The notes: generated by a model from the letters alone, not told the origin. DNA of 64,000 nucleotides from Allobaculum mucilyticum (GCF_022701195.1 NZ_CP078089.1:868001-932000); one strand, 5' to 3'. Shown: positions 45,171 through 55,462, numbered from the stretch's first letter. Numbers and translations are program-made.

Positions 45171-46814
45171 TCAGTCTGCATAATCTCCGTCATGCCAGAA
45201 TTTCATTCCATCGATGGTCAGCGTATCGCCATTCTGTGTGTATTCAAAAGTCTTGAAGGTATAGTTCGCGTGTCTCATTCCCTGATTAGAAGCAAACAGA
45301 ATTTCATGATTATTAAGCGGCGCATAGAATCCAAAATATTTCTCATGATCCCATGTGACCGACCAGCTTCCTTCATCATCCATGGACAGTTCATAGTCCT
45401 CTGAGCTCCAGGTTCCTTCCAGATCATCGCTGATCCATGTGGGAACTGCCCGCAGAGTCTGCCCATCCAGGCTGAGATCGCCGTTGGGCTGTCGGGTAAT
45501 GGTTCCCAGAGGAATGACATTGGCGATCGTAGAGAGCTTCCATGTACCATCGCCATTTCGTTCAATCATAACGCCTTCATCATCTGTATAGGATGTACTG
45601 AAGTCATACATCTTGCTGGCATAGCCATTTCTTCCTTCGTTGAGCGAATAGACGATCTGGTTTTCATCATCAACGAAATACCCGTCGATTCGGTCATCCT
45701 GTTTTTCCTGTCCGGTTTCCGGGGCAGTTTCGCTGCTGTCGCCCCAGTCATAATTGCCGTTTTCATCTGCAATACGGACAGTCGCATCGTTTGTGCTTCC
45801 AGCGACATTCTGTACCTGGGTATTTACAGAGCCGCTCCGTTCGATCACGACAATTCCTTTCTCAGGCTGCGGGGTGATCCGGATCGAAGTCACTTTTGCA
45901 TCCTCTGAAAGATTCATGGCAACCTGTGTATAGCGGGTGTCGTAAGTCAGCGGCGCTACCGTAACACGGTCGGTGTAGACCTGGATGGCTTTGTTGGCCT
46001 TCTGACAGAATTCATCTTCTGTATAGATTTCGACATCTCCCTGTCCCGGAAGGTAGCCAACCTTTTCAGATCCGACATGGAAGTGATTTGTATTGCCGTT
46101 ATCGCTTTTTCTGAATTCGAAGCTCTTGATGTCGTCTCCAGATATACTGGAACAATGGGCATTCCGATTCATACGAAAAGCATTCTCCGGCTCAAACGGA
46201 CCGCCGACTCTCAGAGATTCGTTATAGCTGGGCGAATCTTCGTTGAAGTTATCAATTCTCTGATCGAGGATAACCACACAGTCCGACATCTGAACAATAT
46301 GGATTTCTCCTTCTGCCAGAGCTGCGCACGAACCCGAGGAGTATCCTTTCGTATAGCTCCAGCCTTCGTCGGCTTTATCATTTTCCAGAATCTGATAGTC
46401 GCATTGCAGCATGGCAAATGTGTATGGCTCATATTCTCCTTTATAGTTGTATCCGCTCGACAGGTCTAAGAGACAGCGCACCAGTCTGTCATCTTTTGTT
46501 TCCGTCAGCACCGCAATTGTTCCCAGAGTCGTACCTTCAGTTTCCGGATAGACCTGCTTCAGATGTCCGCTCTCGTCAAAATCTGCTTTCAGCTCCAGAC
46601 GTTCCGGCAGAAATGTGACATCTTCATAAAATGGAGAGTCTTCCTTCTTAGTATCTGTTACCTGAGCAGTCTTCCCATCTGAATCCGTCTGATCCGTCAG
46701 AAAAAGATTCGATACTGCCCGGGACATAGCGGAAGAAGCTCCGCATCCGCTGCAGAATAACGAAGCAGCAAGTGCAAAAGAACAGATCCTCCAGGCAGCC
46801 AGATTTTTTCGCAT
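45171..46814 (-). CDS. Lipoprotein of unknown function (547 aa)
   Basis: The lipobox LFCSGC at residue 20 follows MRKNLAAWRICSFALAAS, so the protein should be anchored to the outer face of the membrane. Residues 28-55 are a polar linker. The rest is soluble beta-rich sequence with no motif I recognise; the C-terminal 100 residues (LEGTWSSEDYELSMDDEGSWSVTW, GDTLTIDGMKFWHDGDYAD) look like a lipocalin-type or DUF-like small beta-barrel module repeated in many Firmicute lipoproteins. The ATG at 46814 is chosen because the signal peptide starts there and AGAGGGAATTAT precedes it. Confidence 0.8.
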   Translation of the reverse strand: MRKNLAAWRICSFALAASLFCSGCGASSAMSRAVSNLFLTDQTDSDGKTAQVTDTKKEDSPFYEDVTFLPERLELKADFDESGHLKQVYPETEGTTLGTIAVLTETKDDRLVRCLLDLSSGYNYKGEYEPYTFAMLQCDYQILENDKADEGWSYTKGYSSGSCAALAEGEIHIVQMSDCVVILDQRIDNFNEDSPSYNESLRVGGPFEPENAFRMNRNAHCSSISGDDIKSFEFRKSDNGNTNHFHVGSEKVGYLPGQGDVEIYTEDEFCQKANKAIQVYTDRVTVAPLTYDTRYTQVAMNLSEDAKVTSIRITPQPEKGIVVIERSGSVNTQVQNVAGSTNDATVRIADENGNYDWGDSSETAPETGQEKQDDRIDGYFVDDENQIVYSLNEGRNGYASKMYDFSTSYTDDEGVMIERNGDGTWKLSTIANVIPLGTITRQPNGDLSLDGQTLRAVPTWISDDLEGTWSSEDYELSMDDEGSWSVTWDHEKYFGFYAPLNNHEILFASNQGMRHANYTFKTFEYTQNGDTLTIDGMKFWHDGDYAD

Positions 46815-46950
46815 ATAATTCCCTCTTAATTCCCTTTCTTTCAGAATGCAGGTACTCAAAAATCATTTAAATATGTTTCCTGCATTTCCTGACTATTATA
46901 GTCCTTATTCATTACAAGTGATCTGACCGGGTTACCTGGTCACCACATAA

Positions 46951-46976
46951 AAAGCCCCGCGTAAACGGAGCTTTTA
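46951..46976 (-). terminator. Terminator at the end of the ATPase gene
   Basis: AAAAGC-CCG-CGTAAA-CGG-GCTTTT, with a T run on the minus strand; it overlaps the stop codon at 46974. Confidence 0.75.
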
Positions 46977-48274
46977 TATTTCAACTGTTCGCGGCTCTTC
47001 ATGGCAGTCAGTTCCAACAGAAGCGATTTTCTGAATGAGCGGAATCGCGCCATATTTTCCCATCAGATAGTTCTTCATCTCACCTTCGCCTGAACCGGGC
47101 TTTTTAAAGTCCTCTTCAAAATCGTAAAGAGAGTACAGCGTTGATGCGCCAGAGTGATCTTTCTTCGTAAACCAGATTTCATCGCGTCTGAGCACACAGT
47201 CGTTTAAATGCGAGACATCTTGCAGAGTCATGATCAGCTGTGCATTTTTCGGGTTCTTCTCTGGATTGGCAAAGGTCTGGATCAGATAACGGACGAGGAG
47301 TGGATGCAGCTGCATGCTCAGTTCATCAACAAAAAGAACGCCTCCAGTCATAAGAGATAGTCTGATGGACGGATAGAGCACAATTATCTTTAATGTTCCG
47401 CCAGACTCTTCCTGGAGCGGGAGGAGCATCTTTCGATGGTCTATCGTTTCATGAACCGTTCGGATTTTATTCAGATGTGCGTTTTTCGATGATCCATTCA
47501 TCGTTTTCGCAATTTCAAATCCACGAATCGAATCATCGAAAACAGATAGAAACTGCCCATACTCTTCTCTGGATTCCTCAATTGCAGTCAGTTCAAGGCA
47601 AGCAACAGTGAACTTCGTTGAGCCTGCAGTATCTGCAGCATTGACTGTGATCGCATCGTTAAACCAGTCAAGTGCAATCTTGGGATATTCAATACCCAGA
47701 CGTTTGCCGACTGTTGCAATCAGTCTTCTATTATTGATCGCATTACTCAAAAACTTCTGCGGGGTACGAGGAATTTTTGATGAATAGGTGATTTCATCTT
47801 TTTCTCTGTAAAAGACCGGCTTAAAGGTTCTGGATGATTTTGTTTTGTAATTCATCCACCCTTCCTCTACGCCGCTTCTGCTTAATGAAAAGCCGTAGTT
47901 GAATACACGTCCATCTGTATCGCCTGCAGTTGTAAACCAGACTTCAAACTCGCTGACCGGGTTTTCCAGATCTTCTTCTTTTCCAAAAATGAAAGGCTTA
48001 ATGACAGGTGCTCTGGTATCTTCTTCTGTTAGTTCATTGGTGCTTCCTCGTAATTCATGCAGTTTCTTACGTAATCGCTCATAAACCGGAATGCGTCGAT
48101 GATATTTGATTTGCCGCTTCCGTTGGCTCCATACACAGCTGCAACAGGCAGAACTTTCTCTTTTCCACAGAGTCGAACCTGATCAGTGTACTCTTCCAGA
48201 TCTGCAGCCTGCAGATCGAGGATCGCTTCATCCTGAAATGATTTGTAGTTTTTTAATCTGAGTTTCAGCAGCAT
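46974..48274 (-). pseudogene. AAA-family ATPase (COG1106/RloA-like), frameshifted
   Basis: The first frame (48274: MLLKLRLKNYKSFQDEAILDLQA) holds Walker A VYGANGSGKSNIIDAF at residue 50 and stops at 48029. A different frame picks up at about 48036 as ELTEEDTRAPVIKPFIFGKEEDLENPVSEFEVWFTT and runs to 46974 with Walker B GGVLFVDELSMQLHP. One added base between EAP and NELTEED would join them. Intact relatives are SMC-like ATPases found in defence loci, often beside a RloB-type nuclease; none is next to it here. Likely an inactive accessory gene, unless the frame change is a read error. Confidence 0.8.
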
Positions 48275-48493
48275 ACACAGCTCCCTTTTTTTATCTTGCT
48301 TATTATTCTGGATTATTTTGCCTGTTTGTTTTTTCGAGACTGTATCTATTTTATCCAGGTTTCGCTGGAAGCCATAGAACAATTTATGATTCAGATTCAC
48401 TCCGGATTGCCAGTTTTTTTGACTGTTCTGTCTTTTCCATTTTTGAAACAGTACGGAAAACAACCAAAAACAGAAGAGGCTGAATTTTTATAA

Positions 48494-48503
48494 GCATTCA
48501 GAA
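48494..48503 (+). repeat. Target-site duplication, left, IS4-type copy 2
   Basis: GCATTCAGAA, repeated at 50154-50163. Confidence 0.95.
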
Positions 48504-50153
48504 CAATGTCATTAAGTTAAGATTTCTCAGACCACATCAGCGTTAAGCAGTGATGTGGTCTTTTTTCTACTCTTCAAGTCAAATCTCGAATGATTCGAGT
48601 TTTTTCACTTTTTTCTAAAAATCTATTGACAAATTTCTGCCGCCGCGCGGCTGCTTCGCAGCCGATGGGGAGAACTTAAAGGAGTTTTCCCTATGACTGC
48701 TATCGCCAAAGAATGTTCTTTCTTCAGAAACACCTTCCTCAATATCATCAGCTCAGAAACGGCGAACCCTGCCAATTTTACTTCTCAGTCCGCCTTCACC
48801 CGTAAGCGGCAGATTGACCTGCATGAGCTTGTCCTTCTTCCGTTTCAGCTGACAGAGGAATCCCTCGCTGCTTCCTTTCCCTGGATCCTGTTTAAGGGCG
48901 GATCATCTGTTTCAGCCTCTGCTGTGTCTCAGGCCCGTTCCAAAATCAACTCTTCACTTTATAAAAACGTCTTCAATCGGTTTAACAAGGCAACTTCCAG
49001 CTCTGATGTTAAAACCTTCAAGGGTTATCGCCTCCTCGCTGTAGATGGAAGCGAGATTCAAGTTCTTCCTGAACAGGACAATGACATCACCTATGGCGCT
49101 TCTAAAAAAGGCAAGAAGAGGCACTTTGTTCATTTGAATGCCGAATTCGACGCCCTCAACTCCGTCTTTACTGACGCGCTGCTTCAACCCGGCTCTGAGA
49201 AGAATGAAGATTCAGCTCTTCTTGAACTCGCTCAGCGTTCTTCATTTCAGAAAGCCATCTTCATCGCTGATCGGGGATACGAAGCTCTTATGTCTTTCTA
49301 TCGCCTGCAGAAGGAACATGTCCCTTTTGTCATACGTATCAAAGACGAGACATCATCTACAAGCATTCTCAAGTACTATAAGACTCCCGAGTCAGAAGAG
49401 TATGACATTCCTTTCAATGTGATTCTGACCAGTAAAAACAACAGGCATGTCAAAGACCATTGGGATGTCTATAAGTACATCTCTTCGTACAGGAAGCAGC
49501 CTGAATTTGACGGTCAAACGACTGAACTCCCTTTAAATATCAGGGTTGTGAGGTTCAAAGCTGCCTGCGAAGGGAATGAATCATTCATTACCGTCTGCAC
49601 CAATCTGTCGGAAGCTGAGTTTGGGACCGAGGACATCAAGCAGATCTACCGTCTGCGCTGGCAGGTTGAAGTCGGCTTCAGGGGACTGAAACGAAACACC
49701 GATCTTGAATGGACTCATTCAAGGAAGCTTGATCTGGTCCAGGCAGAGATCTATGCCAAAATGACTCTCTACAATCTTTGTTCCCGTTTGCGCAACAAGG
49801 TAGAAAGATCTCGTCAGCACCAGAAGCGCATCGCTCAGGCCAAAAAGCACAAGCAGAAGGCAGATTTCGGATTCATCATCAAAACGATTCAACAGTGGCT
49901 GTTCAAAAAAGCCAGAATCAGCTTGAGTACACTGGAAGATCTTCTTCTGGCCAGGATATCTCCGATCAGAGAAGGAAGAGCTGATACCAGAAAGAAGAAG
50001 TGACAGATTTGAAAACCGAAAAGTCATCAGGATGATTTTTTCAACAGGTAGAAAATCATCCTTTTCGTCATGCCTGAGATGCAAAATATAAGAAATGACA
50101 ACGCTCATGAACAGGGTATACGATTTTTATCCCTCCTTAACTTAATGACATTG
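48504..50153 (+). mobile_element. IS4-family insertion sequence, copy 2 (1,650 bp)
   Basis: Same length, ends and orientation as 6261-7910. It carries its own, different 10-bp duplication, so it arrived by an independent transposition. It sits upstream of the frameshifted ATPase gene and just outside the mgl operon. Confidence 0.96.
48693..50003 (+). CDS. IS4-family DDE transposase, copy 2
   Basis: Identical in protein sequence to the product of 6450-7760 (436 residues, LLAVDGSE, IFIADRGYE, YREK motif). The only base change I noticed between the two elements lies after this gene. Confidence 0.96.
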   Translation: MTAIAKECSFFRNTFLNIISSETANPANFTSQSAFTRKRQIDLHELVLLPFQLTEESLAASFPWILFKGGSSVSASAVSQARSKINSSLYKNVFNRFNKATSSSDVKTFKGYRLLAVDGSEIQVLPEQDNDITYGASKKGKKRHFVHLNAEFDALNSVFTDALLQPGSEKNEDSALLELAQRSSFQKAIFIADRGYEALMSFYRLQKEHVPFVIRIKDETSSTSILKYYKTPESEEYDIPFNVILTSKNNRHVKDHWDVYKYISSYRKQPEFDGQTTELPLNIRVVRFKAACEGNESFITVCTNLSEAEFGTEDIKQIYRLRWQVEVGFRGLKRNTDLEWTHSRKLDLVQAEIYAKMTLYNLCSRLRNKVERSRQHQKRIAQAKKHKQKADFGFIIKTIQQWLFKKARISLSTLEDLLLARISPIREGRADTRKKK

Positions 50154-50163
50154 GCATTCAGAA
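50154..50163 (+). repeat. Target-site duplication, right, IS4-type copy 2
   Basis: GCATTCAGAA, identical to 48494-48503. Confidence 0.95.
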
Positions 50164-50199
50164 CTGTTCTAAAAGGGTCCTGAATCAATATGACAATAT

Positions 50200-50237
50200 A
50201 AAAAAGCCCCGCTTCTGTTCGATCAGAGTAGCGGGGC
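50200..50237 (-). terminator. Terminator of the mgl operon
   Basis: Minus strand GCCCCGCT-ACTCTGATCGAACAGA-AGCGGGGC followed by a run of six T. Confidence 0.92.
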
Positions 50238-50288
50238 AAAATGTAAATCAGGGGAAGATTGAACGGCAGGCGATCCTTCCCGGAGCTG

Positions 50289-50663
50289 TCATTTGGATTC
50301 TGGCTCCCATCCGGCGTAAAGCTGCATTTCGTTTTCGACGAGCATATTGGGCTCAGCCGGAATCGCGCACGCTTCATCAAGATACCATCCTGTGAAACGG
50401 TATCCTTCGCGGTCAGGTGCATCAGCGAGACTCAGTTCTTCCTGGAACGAGAAGTTCTGAGACTGTACATCGCTTCCGCCTCTGGAATTATAGGTAACTG
50501 TATAGGCGCCTTTACGTGTTCCCATATACATCAGTAAACAGAGAATGATGCAGCCCGCAACAATGACATAGCCGAGTGTTTTGGGAGAAACAGTGACGTT
50601 CTTATACAGTCCGCCGTCAGATTCAGTTTCCTGAGGCAAGGATGTTTTAGCTCTGTCATCCAT
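50289..50663 (-). CDS. Small membrane protein with one InlB B-repeat
   Basis: The 124-residue protein has a polar N-terminus, one membrane helix (LGYVIVAGCIILCLLMYMG, residues 30-48) and then a single InlB B-repeat (Flg_new) module: YTVTYNSRGGSDVQSQNF ending GYRFTGWYLDEACAIP and MQLYAGWEP. The module probably faces outside. It begins 12 bp after the mglC stop and before the operon terminator, so it is co-transcribed with the sugar importer. That pairing is unusual; a role as an accessory subunit is only a guess. Confidence 0.8.
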   Translation of the reverse strand: MDDRAKTSLPQETESDGGLYKNVTVSPKTLGYVIVAGCIILCLLMYMGTRKGAYTVTYNSRGGSDVQSQNFSFQEELSLADAPDREGYRFTGWYLDEACAIPAEPNMLVENEMQLYAGWEPESK

Positions 50664-50675
50664 AAATCAGAGAAC

Positions 50676-51758
50676 TTATTTCTTCGTGAGGTATTTACGC
50701 ATGTCGATGGCGCAGGCAATCAGGATGATGAAGCCTTTAATAATGTAAAGGTAGTTCTGGTCAACAGACATGTAGTTCAGACCTGTAAAGATAATCTGCA
50801 GAAGCAGTACGCCGATTACGATACCGGAGATACGTCCAGTACCACCGACGAAGGAGACACCGCCGATTACGCAGGCAGCGATGGCATCGCACTCGTAGTT
50901 GAAGCCGGTGTTGGCGTTAACAGAAGCGATACGTGCACCATCGATGAAACCAGTGAGGGCATACATGATGGCAGCGAGGATGAAGACCATGATGATCGTG
51001 CGGGATACGTTTACACCAGATACAGTTGCTGCTTCTTCGTTAGAACCAACAGCAAACATGTTTTTACCGAATGTAGTTTTGTTCCAGATGACCCACATTA
51101 CAGCAACCATGATGATTGCGTAGAGTACGTACATCGGGATTTTAACAGAGCCGATAGTCAGCAGTGTTCCGGTAACAATGTTACGGTAGACCGGATCAAA
51201 TCCGGAAAGAGTCTGACCGTTGTTGGTACCGAGTTTGAGGTAAATCAGGATAATACCGTAAGTGATCAGCTGAGTGGCCAGGGTTACGATAAATGGATGA
51301 AGTTTAAACTTCGCAACGGAGAAACCGTTGACAAAACCGATGAGTCCGCAGACTACGATAGCAGCCAGCAGAGGAACGATGATTGGCAGAGGTTCGAGAC
51401 CCGGGAAAATACGGTTGTTGGTGATGGACATCGAAGCGATTACTACGGCAGCCAGACCAACCTGACGACCAGCCGAAATATCGGTACCGGTCAGTACGAT
51501 ACATCCCGCGATACCAAGGGCAATCGGGAGTTTAGCAGCGGTAAGTGTGATGATGTTGACGATGGACGCCAGAGAGAAGTACTTCGGCTGGACGATACCA
51601 ATGCAGATAACGGCAATAACGATGATGATGTACATCGCGTTGTTGAGCAGCAGGTCAGTAATTGCACGTTTTTTGTCCTTGCTGTTCATTGCCTTGTAGT
51701 TATCCATCCAAACCTGCATACCATTCCGTTTTTTTGCAGTTTTTGTTGTTTCAGGCAT
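50676..51758 (-). CDS. mglC: Galactose/methylgalactoside ABC transporter permease
   Basis: A 360-residue membrane permease of the sugar-type BPD_transp_2 family with about ten helices. Family blocks include IVQPKYFSLASIVNIITLTAAKLPIALG, IVLTGTDISAGRQVGLA, NGFSVAKFKLHPFIVTLATQLI and the C-terminal CDAIAACVIGGVSFVGGTGRISGIVIGVLLL. It forms the channel for MglA/MglB. It begins 16 bp after the mglA stop. The first 20 residues are a basic cytoplasmic extension. Confidence 0.93.
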   Translation of the reverse strand: MPETTKTAKKRNGMQVWMDNYKAMNSKDKKRAITDLLLNNAMYIIIVIAVICIGIVQPKYFSLASIVNIITLTAAKLPIALGIAGCIVLTGTDISAGRQVGLAAVVIASMSITNNRIFPGLEPLPIIVPLLAAIVVCGLIGFVNGFSVAKFKLHPFIVTLATQLITYGIILIYLKLGTNNGQTLSGFDPVYRNIVTGTLLTIGSVKIPMYVLYAIIMVAVMWVIWNKTTFGKNMFAVGSNEEAATVSGVNVSRTIIMVFILAAIMYALTGFIDGARIASVNANTGFNYECDAIAACVIGGVSFVGGTGRISGIVIGVLLLQIIFTGLNYMSVDQNYLYIIKGFIILIACAIDMRKYLTKK

Positions 51759-51774
51759 TGTTCTTATTCCTCTT

Positions 51775-53313
51775 TTATACGTATTTAGCAGCCAGCGTCA
51801 TGATTTCTTCCTGGCTGGTGTTGTCTGCGTCGACTTCGCCGGCAAGCTTGCCGCCTGACATGACGAGGATGCGGTTGCAGACACCGAGAAGTTCAGGCAT
51901 CTCGGATGAAACCATCATGACTGTCTTGCCCTGTTTGGCCAGGTTGGAGATCAGTTCGTAGATTTCGTATTTAGCGCCGACGTCGATGCCTCGTGTCGGC
52001 TCGTCAAGAAGCAGGATTTCAGGCTGAGTGAGCAGCCAGCGTCCAAGAATAACTTTCTGCTGGTTACCGCCGGAAAGAGACTGGATTTTTGTAGCCTGGT
52101 TTGGCGTTTTGATACGCATAGCCTGGATCGACCAGTCAGTATCCTTTTTCATGAGCGGATCGGAAAGAAGACCGCCTTTGATATAGCTTTTCAGGTTGGA
52201 AATCGTGGTATTGGCACGGATATCCAGAATACCGAAGATACCGGTGGCACGGCGCTCTTCAGTAAGGAGGGCAAAGCCGTTTTTCAGAGCCTGTTTCGGG
52301 TTCTTGTTGTGGATTTCCTGACCATGCAGATACAGAGATCCATCTTTACGGGTGGCGTAACCGAAGATTGTTTCCAGAAGTTCAGTACGTCCGGCGCCAT
52401 CCAGACCGGCAACGCCGAGGATTTCGCCTTTGTGTGCCTGGAAGGAAACGTTATCCAGGTTGTTGTAAAGACCGGTAAGGCCCTGAACTTCCAGGGATAC
52501 TTCATCAGAAACTTCGTTGTCCTTTGGCGGGAAACGGTTGGTGAGTTCACGGCCGACCATCAGTTTGATGATCTTGTTCATGTCCATGTTCTCGGTTGTT
52601 TCTGTGGCAACCCAGGTACCGTCACGCATGACGGTGATTTCGTCAGAGATTCGCAGAATTTCATCCATCTTATGGGAGATGTAGATGATTGCTACGCCGC
52701 GATCGCGCAGCATGTTGATAATTTTGAAGAGGTGTTCTACTTCTTCTTCAGTCAGAGAGGATGTCGGTTCGTCAAATACGATAACCTGCGATTTGAAGGA
52801 TACCGCTTTAGCGATTTCAACCATCTGTCTCTGAGCAACTGGCATGGTAGACATGACAGTTTTTGGATCAACATCAATCTCGAGTTCGTCGAAGACTGCT
52901 TTGGTGTCTTTGAGCATTTTGGATTCAGAGACAAAGCCGCTCTTCGTCGGGTAACGTCCGAGCCAGAGGTTGTCCATAACGTTGCGCTTAAGCGCCTGGT
53001 TCAGTTCCTGATGCACCATCGCAACACCGTTTTCGAGGGCTTCTTTCGAGTTTTTGAAGTTAACTTCTTTGCCGTCGAGATAGATCTCTCCGCCGTCTTT
53101 GCTGTAAACGCCGAACAGACATTTCATCAGTGTCGATTTTCCCGCACCGTTTTCGCCCATCAGGGCATGGACGGAACCCTTACGTACGTTAAGAGAAACG
53201 CCGTCAAGAGCTTTAACGCCAGGGAACTGTTTGGTGATCTCCTTCATTTCGAGAATGACCGGATGCTCCAGCTTCCAGGCCTCATCATGAACTGTAGGAT
53301 TTACCTGAGACAT
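51775..53313 (-). CDS. mglA: Galactose/methylgalactoside ABC transporter ATPase (double domain)
   Basis: A 512-residue tandem ATPase that powers uptake. The first half has Walker [17 protein letters not shown] at residue 53 and Walker [12 protein letters not shown]. The second half has the degenerate P-loop [12 protein letters not shown], signature [15 protein letters not shown] and [13 protein letters not shown], typical for monosaccharide importers. It lies about 100 bp after mglB, separated by a hairpin. Confidence 0.95.
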   Translation of the reverse strand: MSQVNPTVHDEAWKLEHPVILEMKEITKQFPGVKALDGVSLNVRKGSVHALMGENGAGKSTLMKCLFGVYSKDGGEIYLDGKEVNFKNSKEALENGVAMVHQELNQALKRNVMDNLWLGRYPTKSGFVSESKMLKDTKAVFDELEIDVDPKTVMSTMPVAQRQMVEIAKAVSFKSQVIVFDEPTSSLTEEEVEHLFKIINMLRDRGVAIIYISHKMDEILRISDEITVMRDGTWVATETTENMDMNKIIKLMVGRELTNRFPPKDNEVSDEVSLEVQGLTGLYNNLDNVSFQAHKGEILGVAGLDGAGRTELLETIFGYATRKDGSLYLHGQEIHNKNPKQALKNGFALLTEERRATGIFGILDIRANTTISNLKSYIKGGLLSDPLMKKDTDWSIQAMRIKTPNQATKIQSLSGGNQQKVILGRWLLTQPEILLLDEPTRGIDVGAKYEIYELISNLAKQGKTVMMVSSEMPELLGVCNRILVMSGGKLAGEVDADNTSQEEIMTLAAKYV

Positions 53314-53353
53314 TATTTATTCCTTTCTTTGGAGAATCAAAGTCATGATTTTA

Positions 53354-53382
53354 AATCAGCCACGGTGACCCCGTGGCTGATT
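53354..53382 (-). other. Intercistronic hairpin between mglB and mglA
   Basis: AATCAGCCACGG/CCGTGGCTGATT, 11-12 bp stem, with only a short T/A stretch after it. Such hairpins usually limit read-through or protect the mglB mRNA so that more binding protein than ATPase is made. Confidence 0.75.
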
Positions 53383-53414
53383 ATGTAAATCATGCTAGTT
53401 GTGATGCGTGATAC

Positions 53415-54563
53415 TTATTCAGCAGCGCCAGTGTATGCGGAATAAGGAATGTTAATACGCCAGGTTCCAACTACGTTCTCAGCATCGAGGCCGTCGAATT
53501 TGTCTTTGCCTGCGAGCATGTTCTGAACCATCGTGCAGATAGCAGCAGCCATGCCTTCGCCGTCCTGTTTGATCGTACCGGTCATTGTGCCAGCATCGAT
53601 TGCAGTTTTAGCATCTTCCAGAGCGTCTACACCGAAGATAGGAATGGTCTTGCCTTCGCCATCGCCTTTGTTGTAGCCTTCGTTCTGCAGTGCGGACATA
53701 GCACCAAGTGCCATACCATCGTTGTTACCGATAACGAGCTCGATCATATCGCCGTTTGCTTCGTTGTACTGAGAGAGAGCGTTCTGAACGATGTTAGCGC
53801 CTTCAGCGGAAGACCAGGCACCGTCTTTGTCCAGTTCGTAGAGAGTGGAAGCATCGGTCTTGAAGTAAACGAGGTCTTCTTTGCCAGCAGCTTCAAGTTT
53901 AGCGTTAGCGTTTTCTACACCGTATTTTGTACGAGCGTCAGCTTCAGCGTTACCTTCCTGACCTTTCAGCATGATATAGGAGATTTTGCCGTCGCCGTTG
54001 ATGTCTACTGTGTCGTAGTTTTCAACGAGGTAATCACCGATCATGTCGCCCTGCATTTTGCCGGCCATTTCATAGTCGGTACCTACGAATGCAGCTTTGT
54101 CGTAAGCAGTGATAACTTCTTCGTCAACAGAACGGTTGAAGAAGATTACAGGGATACCTGCTGTTTCAGCCTGTTCAACGATAGCTGTAGCAGCGTCCTG
54201 GGAAGCAGTGTCAACCAGGTTTACAACGAGGCAGCTGGAGCCTTTGGAGATAGCGGTCTGAACCTGCTCAGTCTGAGTTGTCTGAGAGTTAGCAGAGTCG
54301 TAGTCTGTGAAGTTGATGCCAGCTTCTTCGAGGTCTTTGTCCAGGGCAGCACGGACAGTGGAGATGTAGTCGTCGCCGTATGTGTAGTAGAATACGGAAA
54401 CTTCGCCTTCGCTGGATGCGGAAGCATTGGATTCAGCAGCAGAAGCAGGTGTGGATTCGTCTGCAGCTTTGGAGCTGGTGTTTGCATCGCTGTTGGAGCA
54501 AGCAGCCAGGGACAGGGCCATAGCGCCTGCCATCATCGTTTTGAAAAGCTTGTTGAGTTCCAT
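53415..54563 (-). CDS. mglB: Galactose/glucose-binding lipoprotein
   Basis: The substrate-binding subunit of the mgl importer, 382 residues. A lipobox ends at LAACSNS (Cys22) followed by a Ser/Ala-rich linker. The periplasmic-binding fold shows IPVIFFNRSVDEE, the Ca2+-loop-like DINGDGKISYI near residue 190, IGNNDGMALGAMSAL and PIFGVDALEDAKTAID, all matching glucose/galactose-binding proteins. Codon use suggests strong expression. It is the first gene of the operon, with an extended -10 promoter upstream. Confidence 0.94.
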   Translation of the reverse strand: MELNKLFKTMMAGAMALSLAACSNSDANTSSKAADESTPASAAESNASASSEGEVSVFYYTYGDDYISTVRAALDKDLEEAGINFTDYDSANSQTTQTEQVQTAISKGSSCLVVNLVDTASQDAATAIVEQAETAGIPVIFFNRSVDEEVITAYDKAAFVGTDYEMAGKMQGDMIGDYLVENYDTVDINGDGKISYIMLKGQEGNAEADARTKYGVENANAKLEAAGKEDLVYFKTDASTLYELDKDGAWSSAEGANIVQNALSQYNEANGDMIELVIGNNDGMALGAMSALQNEGYNKGDGEGKTIPIFGVDALEDAKTAIDAGTMTGTIKQDGEGMAAAICTMVQNMLAGKDKFDGLDAENVVGTWRINIPYSAYTGAAE

Positions 54564-54635
54564 AGTACTGAATGTACCCTTTCTATTTCTCGTCTCTGTC
54601 GAGAACTCCGCGATTGCGGAAGAATTTACAAACGA

Positions 54636-54664
54636 ATGATAACATAGCGAAATATTGAAAACAA
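54636..54664 (-). promoter_or_regulatory. Promoter of the mgl operon
   Basis: Minus strand TTGTTT - 17 bp - TATCAT with TG one base before the -10 (extended). Upstream at about 54707-54719 lies a near-palindrome CGCGGTATCCCGC that could bind a regulator. The leader also contains TTCCGC-AAT-CGCGGA. Confidence 0.7.
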
Positions 54665-54883
54665 TAACTTCTGAAAGCCTTTTCCGGATCTTTTAGTAAA
54701 ATTTTAGCGGGATACCGCGAACTATTAACTCGCGCATTCACTAAAGCCGTATTTTCCGGTAATCTTCCTGTCAATTTTGGTTTTATCTGTCGTTCTTTCG
54801 GCACTTTGTGAATTTTGTATTTTTCATCGGATTTTATCAGCGTTTACAACTAAATCAGAACCATAATTTAAGAAAAATATCAA

Positions 54884-54931
54884 AAAAATTCCGGAGATCT
54901 TTGCTGAGGGCAGGATTTCCGGAATTTTTTT
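54884..54931 (-). terminator. Terminator after the metG/membrane protein pair
   Basis: AAATTCCGGA and TCCGGAATTT with T runs on both strands; placed between the minus-strand gene at 55025 and mglB. A second small stem, AGAGGG/CCCTCT, lies at 54994-55013. Confidence 0.85.
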
Positions 54932-55024
54932 CAATTCTGTTTATCTTCTGATTTTATCTGTTCGTCTTCCAGGCTATAAACCTGACTGCAAAGAGGGAGT
55001 TTCGCCCCTCTGGCTCTTTTCAGC

Positions 55025-55462
55025 TTATGCTTCTGGATCAGAGGGCCTTTCATTCGGATCGGAAGGATAATGCGTCACAAACTGTGTGACTTCTTCGACT
55101 TCTTCAAGTCTGGTCACATCGTCGTTATCAGGCAGACAGCCTGCCTGGTCTTCGCGCTTTTTCTCTTCCTTCTGCCGGTTCTCTTCTGTCTCTTCTGCTT
55201 CTGATTCTCTGGCTTTCTGTTCTTTTTCTTCTTTTGCTTTCGCTTCTTCAATGATGGAGTCGAGAGATTCCCCCGATCCGTCTTCATTGCTGTCTTTGAG
55301 CAGACGCGAAAACATCAGAAAGCGGACCATGCCAAGCGCAAAGACCAGCAGTCCGCAGATCTTCAGCCCGGAAACGTCTTTGAAAAATCCTACAGCAACC
55401 AGAATAATACCCAGTCCGGCAATCTGAAGAGCCGTCAGAAGGACTCTCTGCTTCTGGCTCAT
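55025..55462 (-). CDS. Membrane protein with acidic, coiled tail (145 aa)
   Basis: Two hydrophobic helices (residues 8-27 and 33-51) are followed by a long charged stretch rich in Glu/Lys (EEAKAKEEKEQKARESEAEETEENRQKEEKKRE), probably a cytoplasmic coiled coil. The family is not recognised. The ATG overlaps the metG stop by one base (TGATG), so it is translationally coupled to metG; this position may reflect shared expression more than shared function. Confidence 0.75.
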   Translation of the reverse strand: MSQKQRVLLTALQIAGLGIILVAVGFFKDVSGLKICGLLVFALGMVRFLMFSRLLKDSNEDGSGESLDSIIEEAKAKEEKEQKARESEAEETEENRQKEEKKREDQAGCLPDNDDVTRLEEVEEVTQFVTHYPSDPNERPSDPEA

